From Fennellomyces sp. T-0311 (taxonomy: Eukaryota > Mucoromycota > Mucoromycetes > Mucorales > Lichtheimiaceae): a DNA stretch of 64,000 nucleotides. Within the stretch, counting starts at the first letter, position 1. Each line of letters begins with the position of its first letter. The stretch is from NCBI GenBank assembly GCA_025266875.1, contig JALLLT010000003.1, positions 930,001 to 994,000 on the forward strand. Reading direction: 5' to 3'. Made by a program: the position numbers and the translations under genes. The notes below the pieces were generated by a model, which worked only from the letters and a program-made list of their open reading frames with translations, was not told the origin of the DNA and made no database searches. Positions 11,635-24,230 of the stretch are shown here, piece after piece.

Positions 11635-13831
11635 TTATGCCCCGTCCGGTTTGACTGGTTGCATTACCATGCGCAGAACGCCATCTGGCTTTTCAGTGCC
11701 ATAGAACTTTGATGCATCTGCACGATGGGGATCAGCAGTACTTGAAACTTGTGTTGTGCTTCCATCGTTGGTAGCTATTTTACTCTGATGAATGCCTGAC
11801 ATTCTTCACTTTAAATATTAACAATTATAATTACCAGTAGGTGATGTAGGTACCGCATAATTCTGTCCTTGGTAACTCTGACCAGCTGCTGGAGCACCAA
11901 AATTGTTTGGACCAACTTCTTCTTTCTTTGCTTGTCTTCGTCTCCGTAACCAAAAGAAGACAAGTGCAGCACCAATGATTGCAACCTGTCCGGCATACAT
12001 TATTAGATTGATTCTTTTGTTTTTTACAGTTATAATATACCCCAGCAATTGACCCTACGACGGCACCTGCAATAGTTCCAGCACTCGTACCTGAACCAGA
12101 TGATTCAGGATCCGTAGGTGACGATTCCGTTGGTTCTGCATCTTGGACTCCTGTTATCGAAGCTTTCCAGGACCATGATTCAATGTCAAGCACGCGTACA
12201 TCGCTAGTACTCTCATAGGGTACATGACCGAACATAATATATAGCTCTGTGCCTATAAGTATTGCTGTTATACAGAGATAGACATGTTAGCTATGTAATT
12301 AGTATCACCGCTACTATTTTAGTCCCAGTGGTACTTCACACGGCTTAGTGTGCTATACCCAGTGCAGAGCAAAACCCAGGACTGCAATTTGTGTTACAAA
12401 GAGTAGATACCTGAGTGTTCTTGAATGACCGTGACAGTAAACGTTGCACCAGGATCAGCATTGGTGACATTTCTAGCACTCCACTCCATACGATCAGTAT
12501 CAAGTACGTAAGAATAGTCTCCTCTGTAATCCGTTTGATTGACTAATATCGTATGTAGGCAGTTAATATAAACTAAAAGTTAAACCACCAAATGGTGGTC
12601 TCTATAGTGGTACAACTTAAACTTACTAGGTTCAACGCCACCCAACATTATAAGCTCTCCGGTCTTTGGATCTGAAATATAAAAAGCTCAATTCATCCGT
12701 GATCCGTACGTTTCATTCCGAAATTTTGTGGATCATACTTAATGTAAGTGTATGAAAGGCTCTTGTTGATGGTGTGACTCCAGTAGTGCTTTCTGTTCTC
12801 CATTGTTGACTGTTGATGTCGAAAATGAGAATCTGATCCATCGGGGCAGGGTCCATAAAATATCGTGTTCGATTTTCATATATAGGTTCGCTAGGATATT
12901 GACCACCAACATAGTATATTGATGTCTCATCCTTTCCGAGCGCAGATTTTGCCCATAATCGAGAAAGTTGAAGAGACGCAACTCCCGGTCCAGTGGTCCA
13001 GCTCGAAGTCTAGCAGTGTGTCACTGATAAGCCGTGTTTCCAATTTAGATTGGTGTGCATACTTCGAAATGATACATATACATCTCAAGCGGGTACTCTA
13101 TGGGATCTTGGAGACTTGTGAAATCTGGGTAGCTATTACTGTTTAAGAGAATGCCTTGCAAATAAAATATACCACAAATCTTTACCTAGCTCCTCCCCAA
13201 ACATATACTGTATTGTTTCGCCCGAGGACAGCGCTGTGTGCTTGTCTTTAAACAAAAAATGTTTAGCATTTAAATTGATTTTTAACACTTTCTAATAAAG
13301 CAAAATAATACAACTCACCCATCCAGATGCCCATTTGGTACATCAGTTATCCATCTTCCTTCATTGACCATATAAATAGTATTGTTATATTTTGCCTTAA
13401 TTCCGTTGTTATCATCTTTTCCTGCGCCACCATCCATGAAGATCGCATTGTAATCAGGTACAGCAACTGTTGCAATATCGAAATTGGCATCAGGCTCTAC
13501 GTGTGGAATCGATTCCCACTGATTTTGCAAAGAAGTGAGGTCTCTGCTTTCTGATAAATCGAGACTGTTGAATAAATTGCCGCCTAGGGCGAGTTGACCT
13601 GACTCGTCTCTGTGATAAAGCCGACCACCATAACAGTATATTTTTGGTTTCAGATATACACATGCTTAATTACATACACCAACAGGTTAAGAATACGTTT
13701 GGAGAGTAAATCCTCACAGAAGTGGTATTACCTGAGGCGCTTCGAGCTGCTACCGGTGATGCCCTTGCGGAGGATACGATGGTATATAATACCACGATTA
13801 CAGAAAGGAGTATGTATTTGGCAAAAAACAT
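11635..13831 (-). CDS. Kelch-repeat single-pass membrane protein, copy K4
   Basis: Exons: 13831-13732, 13664-13319, 13245-13186, 13132-13063, 13009-12739, 12671-12627, 12542-12411, 12264-12041, 11985-11835, 11774-11635; 512 aa. An in-frame ATG at 13870 would add 13 residues; the start at 13831 (MFFAKYILL) was preferred because it aligns with K1. Kelch blades as in K3 (KIYCYGG, AIFMDGG, TVYVWGG, SIYYVGG, LIMLGG, LYIMFG), then an SGSGTS stalk, GTIAGAVVGSIAGV helix, LRRRRQAKK stop-transfer. The tail has a GAPAAGQSYQGQNY stretch absent from K3 and ends FYGTEKPDG ... PVKPDGA. Exon 7 is one codon longer than in the other copies. It is the closest relative of the neighbouring pseudogene. Confidence 0.87.
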
Positions 13832-14628
13832 AAAAAGAAGAAAAGAAACCGTAGAAAATAAATTACTCATGACTAGTCTATAAAGGTTGCGCGAGACTGG
13901 GAACTGAAAGTTGTCGCACAAGGAGTATGTGTAACAAGCAACAGATAATACCATAATAATCTGAATCCTCCAGATCGACGTGGCAAAGCTAACCCTAGCA
14001 ATCAAAAAGGTTAATTGAGTAGCATTTGCGCTGGGGGAGACACGCTACTCATAACGCAAATTTTAGGTTGTGGTTTCTTACATTGCCGAGTGGTCGAGTT
14101 GAATAGACGACCTCTTTTTTCCCTTCTAGGTCACATTACGTTTTTTAAGGAATCATAATTCTACGCATGTGTAGGTACGTATGTAACGTCAATGTGAAAA
14201 CTATAATGCGTCATTTCGAAACCCATGGGCCTACTCAGAATTTTTCTGCATCTTGCCTGTGCTTCGTGGTATCTTATTCCCAAATATCGCTACTGCGCCA
14301 CAAAAGTATATTGTATGGGTCCCAGTTACTAAAGAGCCAAATGAGTACTTTTGCTGTCGATAGCTCCACGTTACATTCTGGAATAGAATGGTACAATAAT
14401 GTCAGCTTGGTTTATGGGTGCCATACACATCAATGCTGGAGACATCCTCTTTGCGACCCTCCCACTTTGTACTCAATTTTTAACTATGGGAATATTCCAG
14501 ATAATTCTATTTATGGACATAAGTGCACGTGAAGAAAGCTTTAGGAAATATTATAGATGACTTGTGTAGCGTGGTAACCACTACAACGCTCGCTTTGGGA
14601 CAAAATGCGAAGCTAATTGATGCCACCT
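13832..14628. other. Intergenic between K4 and its pseudogene
   Basis: Presumed K4 promoter plus the 3' flank of the pseudogene. No other gene or repeat recognised. Confidence 0.4.
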
Positions 14629-15703
14629 TTATGCTCCAGTAAGTTTACCTGCTGGTGTTGTTACTAGACGGTGAGCCCTGCCTGAGTTTTCAGTATCATG
14701 GAATTTCGGTCCGTACATCTTACATGATATGGATCGCATTTTCCCAAATTTGAGCCATGCTCTCGTCCTTCATAGCTATTGTTCACCGATAAACGTTTTT
14801 GATATCAGAACGTATTGGCACTGTTACGCAATATCGGGGATGCATAAGTATATTGCCAATATTCCTGACCAGCAGCTGAAGCACCAAAGCTGCTATTCGT
14901 ATCAACTTCATCTTCCCTGCTTCCTTGTCTTCGTCTTCATAGCCAATAAACCAATTACATCATCAATAATTTCAATCTATCAAAAGATATATTAAAGAAG
15001 TTCTGCGAACGTCCGTAAGATCTTAAACACAACAGTGATCGTTTTCCATATGAGCGTAATAACAAGGCAATGGTACCTTTTTTTTATTTTTATGATATTA
15101 TGGGGATTCATTAAACTCCCCTATTATTAGATCAATTTTCTCTGGACGTTTGCAGCTGTAATAAATATCCCCGCAATAGACCCTACAGCAGCACCTACAA
15201 TACATAGTTCTGGGCACCAGTGCCTGAAACAGATGGTTCAGGATTCGCGGGCAATAAGTCGGTGCTACGTTTTGTATTCGAGTGGTTGAAGCTTTCCATG
15301 TCCAGGGTTCGGGTATAAAGCACACGTAAACTCATTTGACAGTACAACGGTAAATATATAAATTGCCTAGAAGGATTGCAAACAAGTTAATCACGCTTCT
15401 GCTCTAATTCGAATCCCCATAAGTTCAATACCCCGATCTTATCCAAATATCTGAATTTTCTCCAATAACTGTGACAGTATAAGATTGAAAAGTGATGCTT
15501 TTTTGCTTCAGGTACGCACATGCTTAAAAGGCATGCAAAACAGCGCTGATGGCTATCCATTTTAAATAGGGCGTTCATCACTATAGGCATAAGGTATTTA
15601 TTCGCATCGCCTCTGGCCGCCACTGTAGCAACTTTCACAAGTGGTACGGGTGCATTAATACCACAATGGAAAAAAAAATATTACTGTTTTGGGTAAAGGA
15701 CAT
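14629..15703 (-). pseudogene. Kelch membrane-protein pseudogene K5 (internal deletion)
   Basis: A decayed sixth family member. Reading high to low: an exon-1 remnant (ATG at 15703, hydrophobic), then the start of exon 2 (ACAYLKQK, matching ACVYLKPK of K4) near 15535-15500. This is fused directly to the end of exon 7 (TVTVI-E-x-S) near 15470, so the propeller core is gone. Exon 8 follows with frameshifts (WTWKAS, TRIQNVAP, GSIAGI near 15330-15160), then a degenerate helix/tail exon near 14985-14860 (SSFGASAAGQ, cf. NNFGAPAAGQ in K4), and a C-terminus at 14710-14629 with KFHDTENSG and GKLTGA where the others have KFYGTEKPDG and VKPDGA. Frames change several times and both KPDG motifs are broken. 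No functional product is expected. Confidence 0.85.
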
Positions 15704-18086
15704 AAAGAATCTGAAGAGAAAATTGCTGGTAACCATTCTACTATCGGGTTTGGAAAACCGGGGATTTAACGGCGTGATTCAATGAGGATAAGGGCAGACA
15801 CACAAGGTTCTTTGGAGACAAAATTTCTATTTTTGCTTTCCTACTTTTCACTTTAGCACCCTGTGCGATCATTGTGGGTCACTTGGAATCTATCGTTTAT
15901 CATACCTGTGTAAGAATTTAAAACTTGTATGTTCGGAGATACGGATGCTTCTTTACTGTCAGTTTGCCATGTGCAAAGTGTAAACGCTATCGATGCAAGA
16001 CGAAGGTTTGAAAGCGTGCATCGTCAATGTATTAACTGGAACAATTGACGGGAAAGGACGGATAAGGGCTTCGTTAAGATGATTTTACTGATGAAATTGA
16101 TTAATCCGGTAGGTTCGTAGCAACATACTTTTACCAATTTCAGATTGTATTAGTGTGGGTATCTGTTAAATAAATGCAGCCGATCGCTTCAGCATTCACT
16201 TTTGTGCCTATACAAAATGTGATTCGAATCTTTGATGGATCACGTACAGTGGTTTTCCATTTTCAGCTAGATCCCATCTGCCGATATAGGCGGTTGTTGC
16301 ATGGCTAGAAAAGCGTTGCAGAAGATAACCTTTGATAAACTGACCACATACTTTCCAGTAAGGGTATGGCGCCATTATCTATAGCGACTCTTGCTTATAT
16401 CAGGTCGGCTTTGTACAAGGAATTTTACCTCGGTTAATGATCGGTTAGGCTTACTGGGGATACTTTTGATCAACAATACAGGTGAAGGTGCCCCAAATTG
16501 CTACGTATGCCCTTGATGATGTGTACTATACCATATTAGTATGCTTTGCTTCTCTCTAAAAGTCCCCCTTTGCTTCCGGAAAACTCTATCTCGTACGTAG
16601 CACTTTGACAGCTATAAGCGATACTTGGTACCAATGTCTCATCGGTTCAATCACGCGATTTTAATTCAAATGACAGTATATAAGCGAGTGATAAGGGATG
16701 TGGGTACTTGGGGTCGATGGCTTGGCACCGCAAGGTATTGTATTATAGACCCTTGAAGTTTTCTGGGCCATTCAGAAGTCATATTCTAAGGTAGTTGTTG
16801 TCAATGCACCAATGTATAATATTAGAGTTGTCAGTTGCTAGTAGCCTGCCTGTGAAGGATGTTGGATGTGATTGTCGTGTGACACTAAATATACTATTTT
16901 GGGGGTGGGTTTACTACCCTGCCATAGCATGGACAATGAGGGAGTGGGCCCTTACAATGCTTTGGTTACACGATTGGGTAATCCATGCATTGTTTTCTGA
17001 TCTGTAGGAAAAACTCACAGACGATACTCCCTTTCAAACGTTGAACTCAACGATTCGATAAACTCACTAACGCTACATATCTTCACATGGTAAATCATGA
17101 TGCTGTACTTTTTAAATATTAGCAAAGAAATGAGAAGCTCGATTTCGACGTGGTATTGCTTTCTCATGTGAATGTGCATTCAATGATAAGGAGCCTTATG
17201 CAGTTCTACTATTTTTTTTGTCAAGTTCCTTACATTAGTCATGAATGTTCTCTCGTACACAACCAGCCAAGAAATCACAATCCAATTGCTTGGCTTGCAT
17301 ATGAGAATCACAATGAGGGTTTATTTGGCTGCTTACCTTATGAATAGTACTACGCTGTCCATGTAAGCATGTGAAAGTCCTCGCATGCACCGGGGGAGGG
17401 GACATTGTTTCAATCCTCTCTATTGTTTCTTGCCCATTCCTTGGTGTCAGACAGACTTTCGGTCGATGAACACGAATTTGGAACGGTCTAGTAACTAACA
17501 AACTAAAAAAGCCAGGAGATCGATGACGATCGATCAATTAATGGTTGGAGAGAAGAACGTTCAGCCCCCGTTTGCCATTGATTAGCGTTGCGTAGTTGCG
17601 GTAGATCATTCCAAGTGGGTCTCCGTTTCGCAACCCTGAATTTTTTTTTGCCATCTTTTTTAACTATTGCTTTCATATACAAGGATGGAAAATAAGGGTT
17701 CATTTCATGTGGGCGAGTGCACACTGGCAAACAGCACACACACTCCTTATCGCACTCGCCGCGTTTCCTTCTTGCGAGCGGCGGTTTGTTCCACAAGCCG
17801 GGATATTGCTTGTTTTGGGGGATTTTGGCACAGTGACACATCGGCTTGTGTCAAAGGGAGCTTTGACGGGTCCATGCTATACGAACGTGTGGCTCGTAGG
17901 AGGCACGGACCAAAAACGTCAATGGAGAGATGGCAAAGTGATTCGAGATGGACTCCCTGCCGCGCACGCGCAAAATAAAAAAGAAAGCTCGACTCCCCTT
18001 CGGTGCTCGAAAGAATTGGGCTTCCCCTGCAGCAGCATGAACAAAGGAGCCTCTCCCAAAAAAGAATGATAGTAGCTTTTTTTTGA

Positions 18087-18118
<32 letters not shown>

Positions 18119-18276
18119 TTTTTCTGTTGACCATAAAGTGTGTCGATCCACTACACTTGGCCTCCAACCCCCCACTTCCCCTCCCCCTATTTTGCTCCTC
18201 TTTTTTTTGCTTCCTACTTCCTCTCTTTTTCTCTCTTCTCTCTCTCCACCCGTCCTTCTTCCATCCTTCTTCATTC
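15704..18276. other. Intergenic; promoter and 5' region of the PUF gene at its right end
   Basis: From 15.7 to about 17.6 kb nothing is supported. From about 17.65 kb the composition turns GC-richer and then CT-rich (18091-18112 and 18160-18270), as expected for the 5' untranslated region and promoter of the downstream PUF gene. Overlapping open frames on both strands here follow from that biased composition. Confidence 0.5.
18091..18112 (+). repeat. (CT)n microsatellite in the PUF 5' region
   Basis: An uninterrupted CT dinucleotide run about 170 bp before the PUF start codon, followed by further pyrimidine-rich blocks. Pyrimidine tracts just upstream of start codons are common in highly expressed fungal genes. 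Here it also explains the long Arg/Glu-rich frames on the opposite strand. Confidence 0.85.
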
Positions 18277-21197
18277 ATGGACTCAGAGAAACAGCAGCAC
18301 AGGGCCATGTTTGATTCAACCGTGTACGCTGCAGTCCACCCGCTGCACGACACTTCCCTGCGCCGCCCGTCACCGTCGCTGCCGTCGTCCGATAGCCTGT
18401 CGCAAACCTCACAGTCGTCGCACCGTGATGAGGAAGAGTCCGGCCTCTGCTCAGTCTTTGATAAGCTGAAGACGGAGGAACGCAGGTAATGAAAACGGCC
18501 GGCTTTGGTATTTTCCTGCTCACATATTTTGGGGCTGTAAATCCACCAGAAATTCGTCGCCGGGCCACAAGCACAGCGACGACATTGTCAAGACTGCTCA
18601 ACATAGATCAATGAGTGTCGATGTAGGATCCGTGCATCATCATCACAAGTTGCCCTCGTCAGCATCATCGTCTTCGACCACCAGAGGAAGCAGCGGGAGT
18701 GGAAGCAACGTGCCTACGTCCACAAGCATTCAGGATCTCCTGTCCAAGAATCTCCTCTTTGATGGCGATCCGCACAAACAAGGTACGCTATCCAGAAAAA
18801 AAAAGTGACGGAAACAAAATGAAAACGACTGCAAAAATCGGCGACTGTGTGTAAAAAAAAAAAAAACTCTAATTTTGCATGATTAGACATGTTTCCAACC
18901 ACTCCTCGAAACGATCCTTATTTTCGCAGATACGCCGGCTCCACCGAAAAGCTACCGACGCTGGTCAACAAGGATGCCAGCTACAATGGCCTGGTAAGCA
19001 AAGCTGGACGCATAACGGGAGTCGTTGCGCTAAAATCGTCCGTCCAAGCAGTTTCCATCATCATCGGCACTTGATTTGGCGTCATCGCTCCGGCGCAACT
19101 TTGCTCGCCAGAACAGGAGCGTCGAGTCGCTGAGGAGCAAATCGTGGGCACAGTATCTGGAGAATGCAGACGTGCCATCATCAGAGGACACCCTCCCTAA
19201 CGCACGTGCTCAGGCTGCTTTTTATGGACAGCCAAGACGATTTTCGTACGGATGGCCTGACGTTGGGAATGGCAAGCAGTACCTCCCGGCCAATATGAAA
19301 TTCAAAAACAACAACCGCTTGACCGCCTCTCACTCTTACTCGGATCTGCATGGCGCCGCCTTACGCTCTTACTACCAGCAACAGAACACAAACTCGATGC
19401 ACGACGCGCTGGTGGCCGCCGCCGCAGCCCAGGCCGCAAACTCAAGCGAGGATTTGTCCGTCGTCCCGTGCCCTCAATATCATCAGTTCGGATACTGCAT
19501 GCTCGAGGACCAGTGCCCCTACTCTCATTCTATCGACATGCTGGAGCCTCATCAATCGCCCATGCCCGCCCTACCCTTTTATCCCTCGTCCGTTTATCAT
19601 CAGTATTCGATGCTTCATAACTTAGCCTCCACACCGCCGAACTATGGAAAGCCGGGCGGTGTCAATCCCATTCAGCAGCCACCGCAACGCATGCCCTTGA
19701 GTCGTCGAGGAAGCCCGGCCACTTCTTCCAGCAGTGTGCCCTCCGAGGAGCAGAATCGATTCGCCGGTGCCAAGCTGGAAGATTTCCGAGGCAAGATTTA
19801 CGAGTTGTGCAAGGACCAGAATGGATGTCGCTTCCTGCAAAAGAAATTGGAAGAGCCCGATAGCCATCAACTCCACCTCATCTTCAACGAAGTCCAACCT
19901 CACTTTGTCGAGTTGATGACAGGTATGCAGCCAAACACTTGCGATAGATGTCCGCTTAAACGTGCCAACTCTACTGTAGAACCATTTGGCAACTATCTGT
20001 GTCAAAAACTCATCGAACATTGTGACGATAGCCAACGTGATATCTTGGTCGATACCGTCGCACCTGATCTCCTCAAAATCTCGCTAAACATGCATGGCAC
20101 GCGTGCTGTCCAACGATTCATTGAGTTTTTATCCACGCCCCAGCAGGTAAAAAAAAAACCTCATATATGGCTATTCATTGTATTATACTCACGCATACAT
20201 ACACAATAGATTCATGCAGTGACCGTTGCATTAAATCCCAACGTAGTGACCCTGATCAAGGACTTGAACGGCAACCACGTGATCCAGAAATGTCTTCATC
20301 GATTGTCTGCCGAGCACAAGCAGTTCATTTATGATGCAGTGAGTGAGAACTGCATTCAGGTCGCAACGCATCGTCATGGTTGCTGCGTTCTTCAACGCTG
20401 CATTGATTATGCATCGGAAGCACAAAAGGTAAAAGAACCACATGGTTTTAGGGGTTAAAATTTCATTTACTCACTTTTTTGTCCTCAGAATCAACTTGTC
20501 AAGGTCATTACATGGCATGCATTGCCTCTTGTTCAAGACCCGTTCGGTAATTACGTTGTTCAATATGTCTTGGACCTCGGTGATATCACCTATACCGATA
20601 CTATCGTTCGTTGCTTCCTCGAACATGTATGTGACTTGAGCGTGCAAAAGTTTAGCTCCAACGTCATTGAAAAGGTAAATAGATATACATAGATGACATT
20701 CATAAGGAATGCAGCAGTTGTTAACTTGGCAATGATAGTGCATTCGAGTGGCTGAACCGGAAACACGTCGATTGCTTGTTGCTGAACTATTAAACGAAAC
20801 CAACATTGAAAAGTTACTCCGCGATTCATTTGCCAATTATGTCGTGCAGACGTGTCTAGAGTATGCGGATCAAGATCAGCGTGTGCAGGTTTGTTTGCAT
20901 TCGCAATTTACAAAAAACGCACATTTATAACTTTTGTTATAGCTTGTTGAATATATCCGCCCCCTGCTTCCATCGATTCGAAGCACGCCGTATGGCAAAC
21001 GCATTCATAGCAAGATTCAACGTGAACAACCCCAACAAGGTCGTCAGCGTGGTGTGAGGCAGCATCAGAGTCTTGGGTCGTTGCGCTATGGCAATGGCAA
21101 TGGTGGCTCGTTCGGTTACCAAAATGGAGATAGCTCGCTGGCTTTCGGGCTTCCATTGATTGGCAACAGCGGTGACCCTCTCTACCCATACCCGTAA
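18277..21197 (+). CDS. Pumilio/PUF RNA-binding protein with CCCH zinc finger
   Basis: Eight exons: 18277-18485, 18550-18782, 18887-18993, 19052-20146, 20210-20428, 20489-20674, 20739-20888, 20943-21197; 817 aa. The first ~310 residues are Ser-rich and low complexity (a HHHHK run, SSSSTTRGSSGSGS). A C3H1 zinc finger, C-x8-C-x5-C-x3-H, lies at about 323-342. From about residue 420 come the PUF repeats with typical helix motifs (GCRFLQKKLEE, FGNYLCQKLIEH, HGTRAVQRFIEF, NGNHVIQKCLHR, HGCCVLQRCIDYA, FGNYVVQYVLDLG, SSNVIEKCIRVA, FANYVVQTCLEYA). The ends of several exons fall between repeats. PUF proteins bind UGUA-type elements in 3' UTRs and repress or localise mRNAs. The C-terminus is Gly/Gln-rich. 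A PUF plus CCCH combination is less usual than PUF alone; orthology to a particular yeast PUF is not claimed. Confidence 0.93.
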
Positions 21198-21829
21198 AAG
21201 AATATTCCCTTTTTGTTTCTTGCTTTTATATATTTTCTTCTTTTCTGTTGTAAAAAGGCATCAATCCCCTCGGTAATGTGCGAAGAACTCCCTCCCCCTT
21301 CATGAACACACACCTACCGTTGTTCTTTTAATCTTTTTTCCCTTCTTTCCCACACTGTTGTTGTTGTTTTTCCCTTTTCCTTTGCTTTATTTATTCTTTC
21401 TCTCTTTCGTTTTGGTCCAATGTACTTACAATACATTATTTTTATATGATATTACATATTAAGTTTATTATACTAAGTAAGTGTTGGGTAATACATGGAG
21501 TTACTATCGAAATAAGAGAGCCCTAATCTAGTGCCGTGGGCTGATACATTAAAGCAAGTTGCTATAGTACAACCATCTAGTGCACGCTAATGCGCGAGTC
21601 CTTTCGTCGTTGCAACGGTTGCTATAGCAAAAAAAAAATTGATCAGCTGATTACCACTCTTTCAAAGCATGTTAAATCCTGTCTTACCATACAAATACTA
21701 ATACAATCAGCGTCATTCTCTTCCTCAATGTCAATATGAACTGCCTCTAGTTTGCCACTACATAGTTTTATATAGAAACTTATATAAGTTTACAGTGATA
21801 TAAAACGGCTATAAATGTGATTTTGTTAT
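21198..21829. other. Convergent 3' intergenic region
   Basis: Lies between the 3' ends of the PUF gene (+) and the oxidase gene (-). T-rich stretches after 21205 would serve as PUF transcript-end signals. No gene or repeat is seen. Confidence 0.5.
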
Positions 21830-24230
21830 TTACAGGCTAGCTGTCGCTTTGGTAGACTTGATAATATTGGCAGCCACCATCAACGCGCAAGCTTCAATAG
21901 TCACCATAGGATTGACGCCACTGGGCGAAGGGAACAATGACGCATCTGCCACATACAAATTCTTGACATCCCATGTTTCACCAGTTGGTTTCGTGGCAGA
22001 ATTTCTGGGAGAAACACCGAGACGGCTAGATACACATCCTTAGTTAAGCATATGAGCTTGTACCACAATTGCTACAGTTACCAAGAACCCATCTGATGAG
22101 CACTGCCGAATGCATTCACACCGCTATCTGGTAATCCATATTTGACCACTTTTTCTCTCCAAGCGATGAAACGAGGATTGTCCGCACGAATTTCCTCATC
22201 CTTGTTGAACACGAACGGTTCAATACCGATTTGAGCAGTGTAGATTTCTCTTGCACCAGCAGCAGCCATGATGGTGACGGAACGATAGATTCCAGCGACA
22301 AGCGAGCGTCGATCACCTCGTGATAAACTATAGTCAAAAATGACTTCTCCTTCGTCATTGTACTTCACGTATCCGACTGAATCCTTATCTCGGCAAATGA
22401 CAACGAGGGGCGCGGCATAACGGTACTTTAACATGAACTCCTTGTGTTTGGCAGCACCTCGCCAAACACTAACAGCCGAGTATAATCCCATATGACTGGA
22501 AGGCACTTCAATTTTCGCACCATAACCGTCCTTGTTCACACTCTCAGCAACGTTGGTCACCTGTGAGAACCGTTAGTATCGATGAGATGCCCAACTCCCT
22601 TTTGAAAAACTTACGGTGGTCATGATGGATCCACGGTTCATATCCACAGGTTCATCAAAGACACCATAGATAAAAACACAAGGATGCAATCTCAAATGGC
22701 GGCCAATGTTCTTGTTTTTCAATCCACTCTGCAGCAGGATACCAGGCGTATTCATTGAGCCAGCAGAAACCACCACTCGATTTGCATAAATCTTGACTCT
22801 CTTTTCTCCGTGAACGACGCACTCGACACCGACAGCTCTGCCATTTTCGATGAGCACACGCAGGACCTTGGTACGGTCCACCATCTTGGCACCGGCGGCA
22901 TGAGCATCACGCAACCAGCTGTTCATGGTGCCATTTTTGGTACCGTCTCGGCAACCATAGAAACAGTGGTTGCAGTCGTGCGTTTTCCCACCGGTGTTTT
23001 GTGGAACGTCAGAAACGTGATATCCAAGTTTCCTGCAGTGGGCAATGAGAACTTTCACTTGGCCTGCAAAATTTGTCAGCAACACTTACTGGCAGCCTTC
23101 AATCAAAATTTGGTTGGGTCGACTATGCTGGATGCCAGCTGTGGATGCTCCGATGCGTTCGTACACGCGGTCAAGATCTCTCGAGAACTATCGCTTGTTG
23201 TCAGCTTATTTGGATCTGGAGCAGCTGTACCGTCCGTCTGTTTTTTTACCTGTGGCGATTTGAAATGCGAAAGACCGAACCGTTTGGCCCATTCTTCTCG
23301 AACAAAATGTTGGGGCTATGTAGGGGCAAGTGAGCATATGCATCTCTGCAGAAAAAAACAAACTTGTCGTACCTTGAGGGACATGGACCAGTTTACGGTA
23401 GTTCCGCCGCCAATGGTGCTCGCACAGTAGACTTGTGTGGTGCCATTCTCGCTCACCAACAATCCACCTCGCTCGAGCAAGTTGTTGAGACCGTCTTGCT
23501 CACCCCACTGGAACTCACTTTCGTGATAATAGACTCCTTTTTCAATAACCAACACCGACTGTCCCGCCTGCGCAAGTTCAGCAGCGCATACGCCTTTTTT
23601 TAAAGTGTCAATCTATACCCCTTTTTTAAAACAGAGCACCAATTTACCTCCACCAGCGCCACTACCAATAATTATGGCATCCAATCTTGCAAGGTTTTCA
23701 ATGTCCTTGACAGTTAGCATTGGCAATCTTTCGGTGACATTGGGGGGTTGGTAATCTGGTTGACTTCGAACCGGATCGCGATCTTGGTAGCCAATTGCTT
23801 TATAAGCGGGACATTCTGGGTTACGATAGAGAGCGGTGCAAGTAAGACCGGCAAAAGTGCCATAAAGAGTGACCAACGGAGGCAAAATCGATGACTTCCA
23901 GCTCAAAAACACGGCCTCGCGTTCCTGCCGCGACAGGGCGCTAAATTTTTGGTAGTGCCGAGTCAACGCAAACGTACCCACTGGCGATGCCAACACGTTC
24001 AATATGGTTTGCAATTCCTGCTGTTTGTGCGGCGAAAGCTGCTGCAATGTCCTTATCACCGCCTGGTAATCTGATCCACCGCTGTATCGAGCATAGGCCG
24101 AAACAGCTTCGCTGCTGGTGCCGATGGCATTGTTGATCAGTGAAGCTTCGTCTTGGGTTGACAAAGGTCCAACAACAGTATCGGCAATTGCTTTGATGAC
24201 CTCGATTTGTGCTTCAGTATACTCCACCAT
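21830..24230 (-). CDS. GMC oxidoreductase, long-chain fatty-alcohol oxidase type
   Basis: Seven exons: 24230-23648, 23593-23373, 23315-23250, 23187-23090, 23032-22615, 22560-22082, 22025-21830; 686 aa. The FAD dinucleotide-binding fold is split by intron 1 (IIGSGAGGG, then VCAAELAQAG, residues ~187-205). GMC signatures follow: STIGGGTTVNWS, the HDCNHCFYGC stretch and VVVSAGSMNTPGILLQSG. The catalytic pair is H617 in GSAHQMGS and N660 in PSGVNPM. The ~185-residue N-terminal extension before the FAD motif and the total length fit the FAO1/long-chain alcohol oxidase branch (peroxisomal or microsomal omega-oxidation, fatty alcohol to aldehyde with H2O2) rather than glucose oxidases or cellobiose dehydrogenases. 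No classic C-terminal SKL is seen (the end is KATASL), so the cell compartment is open. Confidence 0.92.

Noticed and set aside
17667..18353. Several overlapping 100-175 codon frames on both strands before the PUF gene
   Set aside because: They follow from the GC- and CT-rich composition of the PUF promoter and leader (Arg/Glu runs opposite the CT repeat) and contradict one another; no family features.
22810..23430. 206-codon plus-strand frame inside the alcohol-oxidase gene
   Set aside because: Antisense shadow of well-supported exons; it crosses three introns of the real gene.
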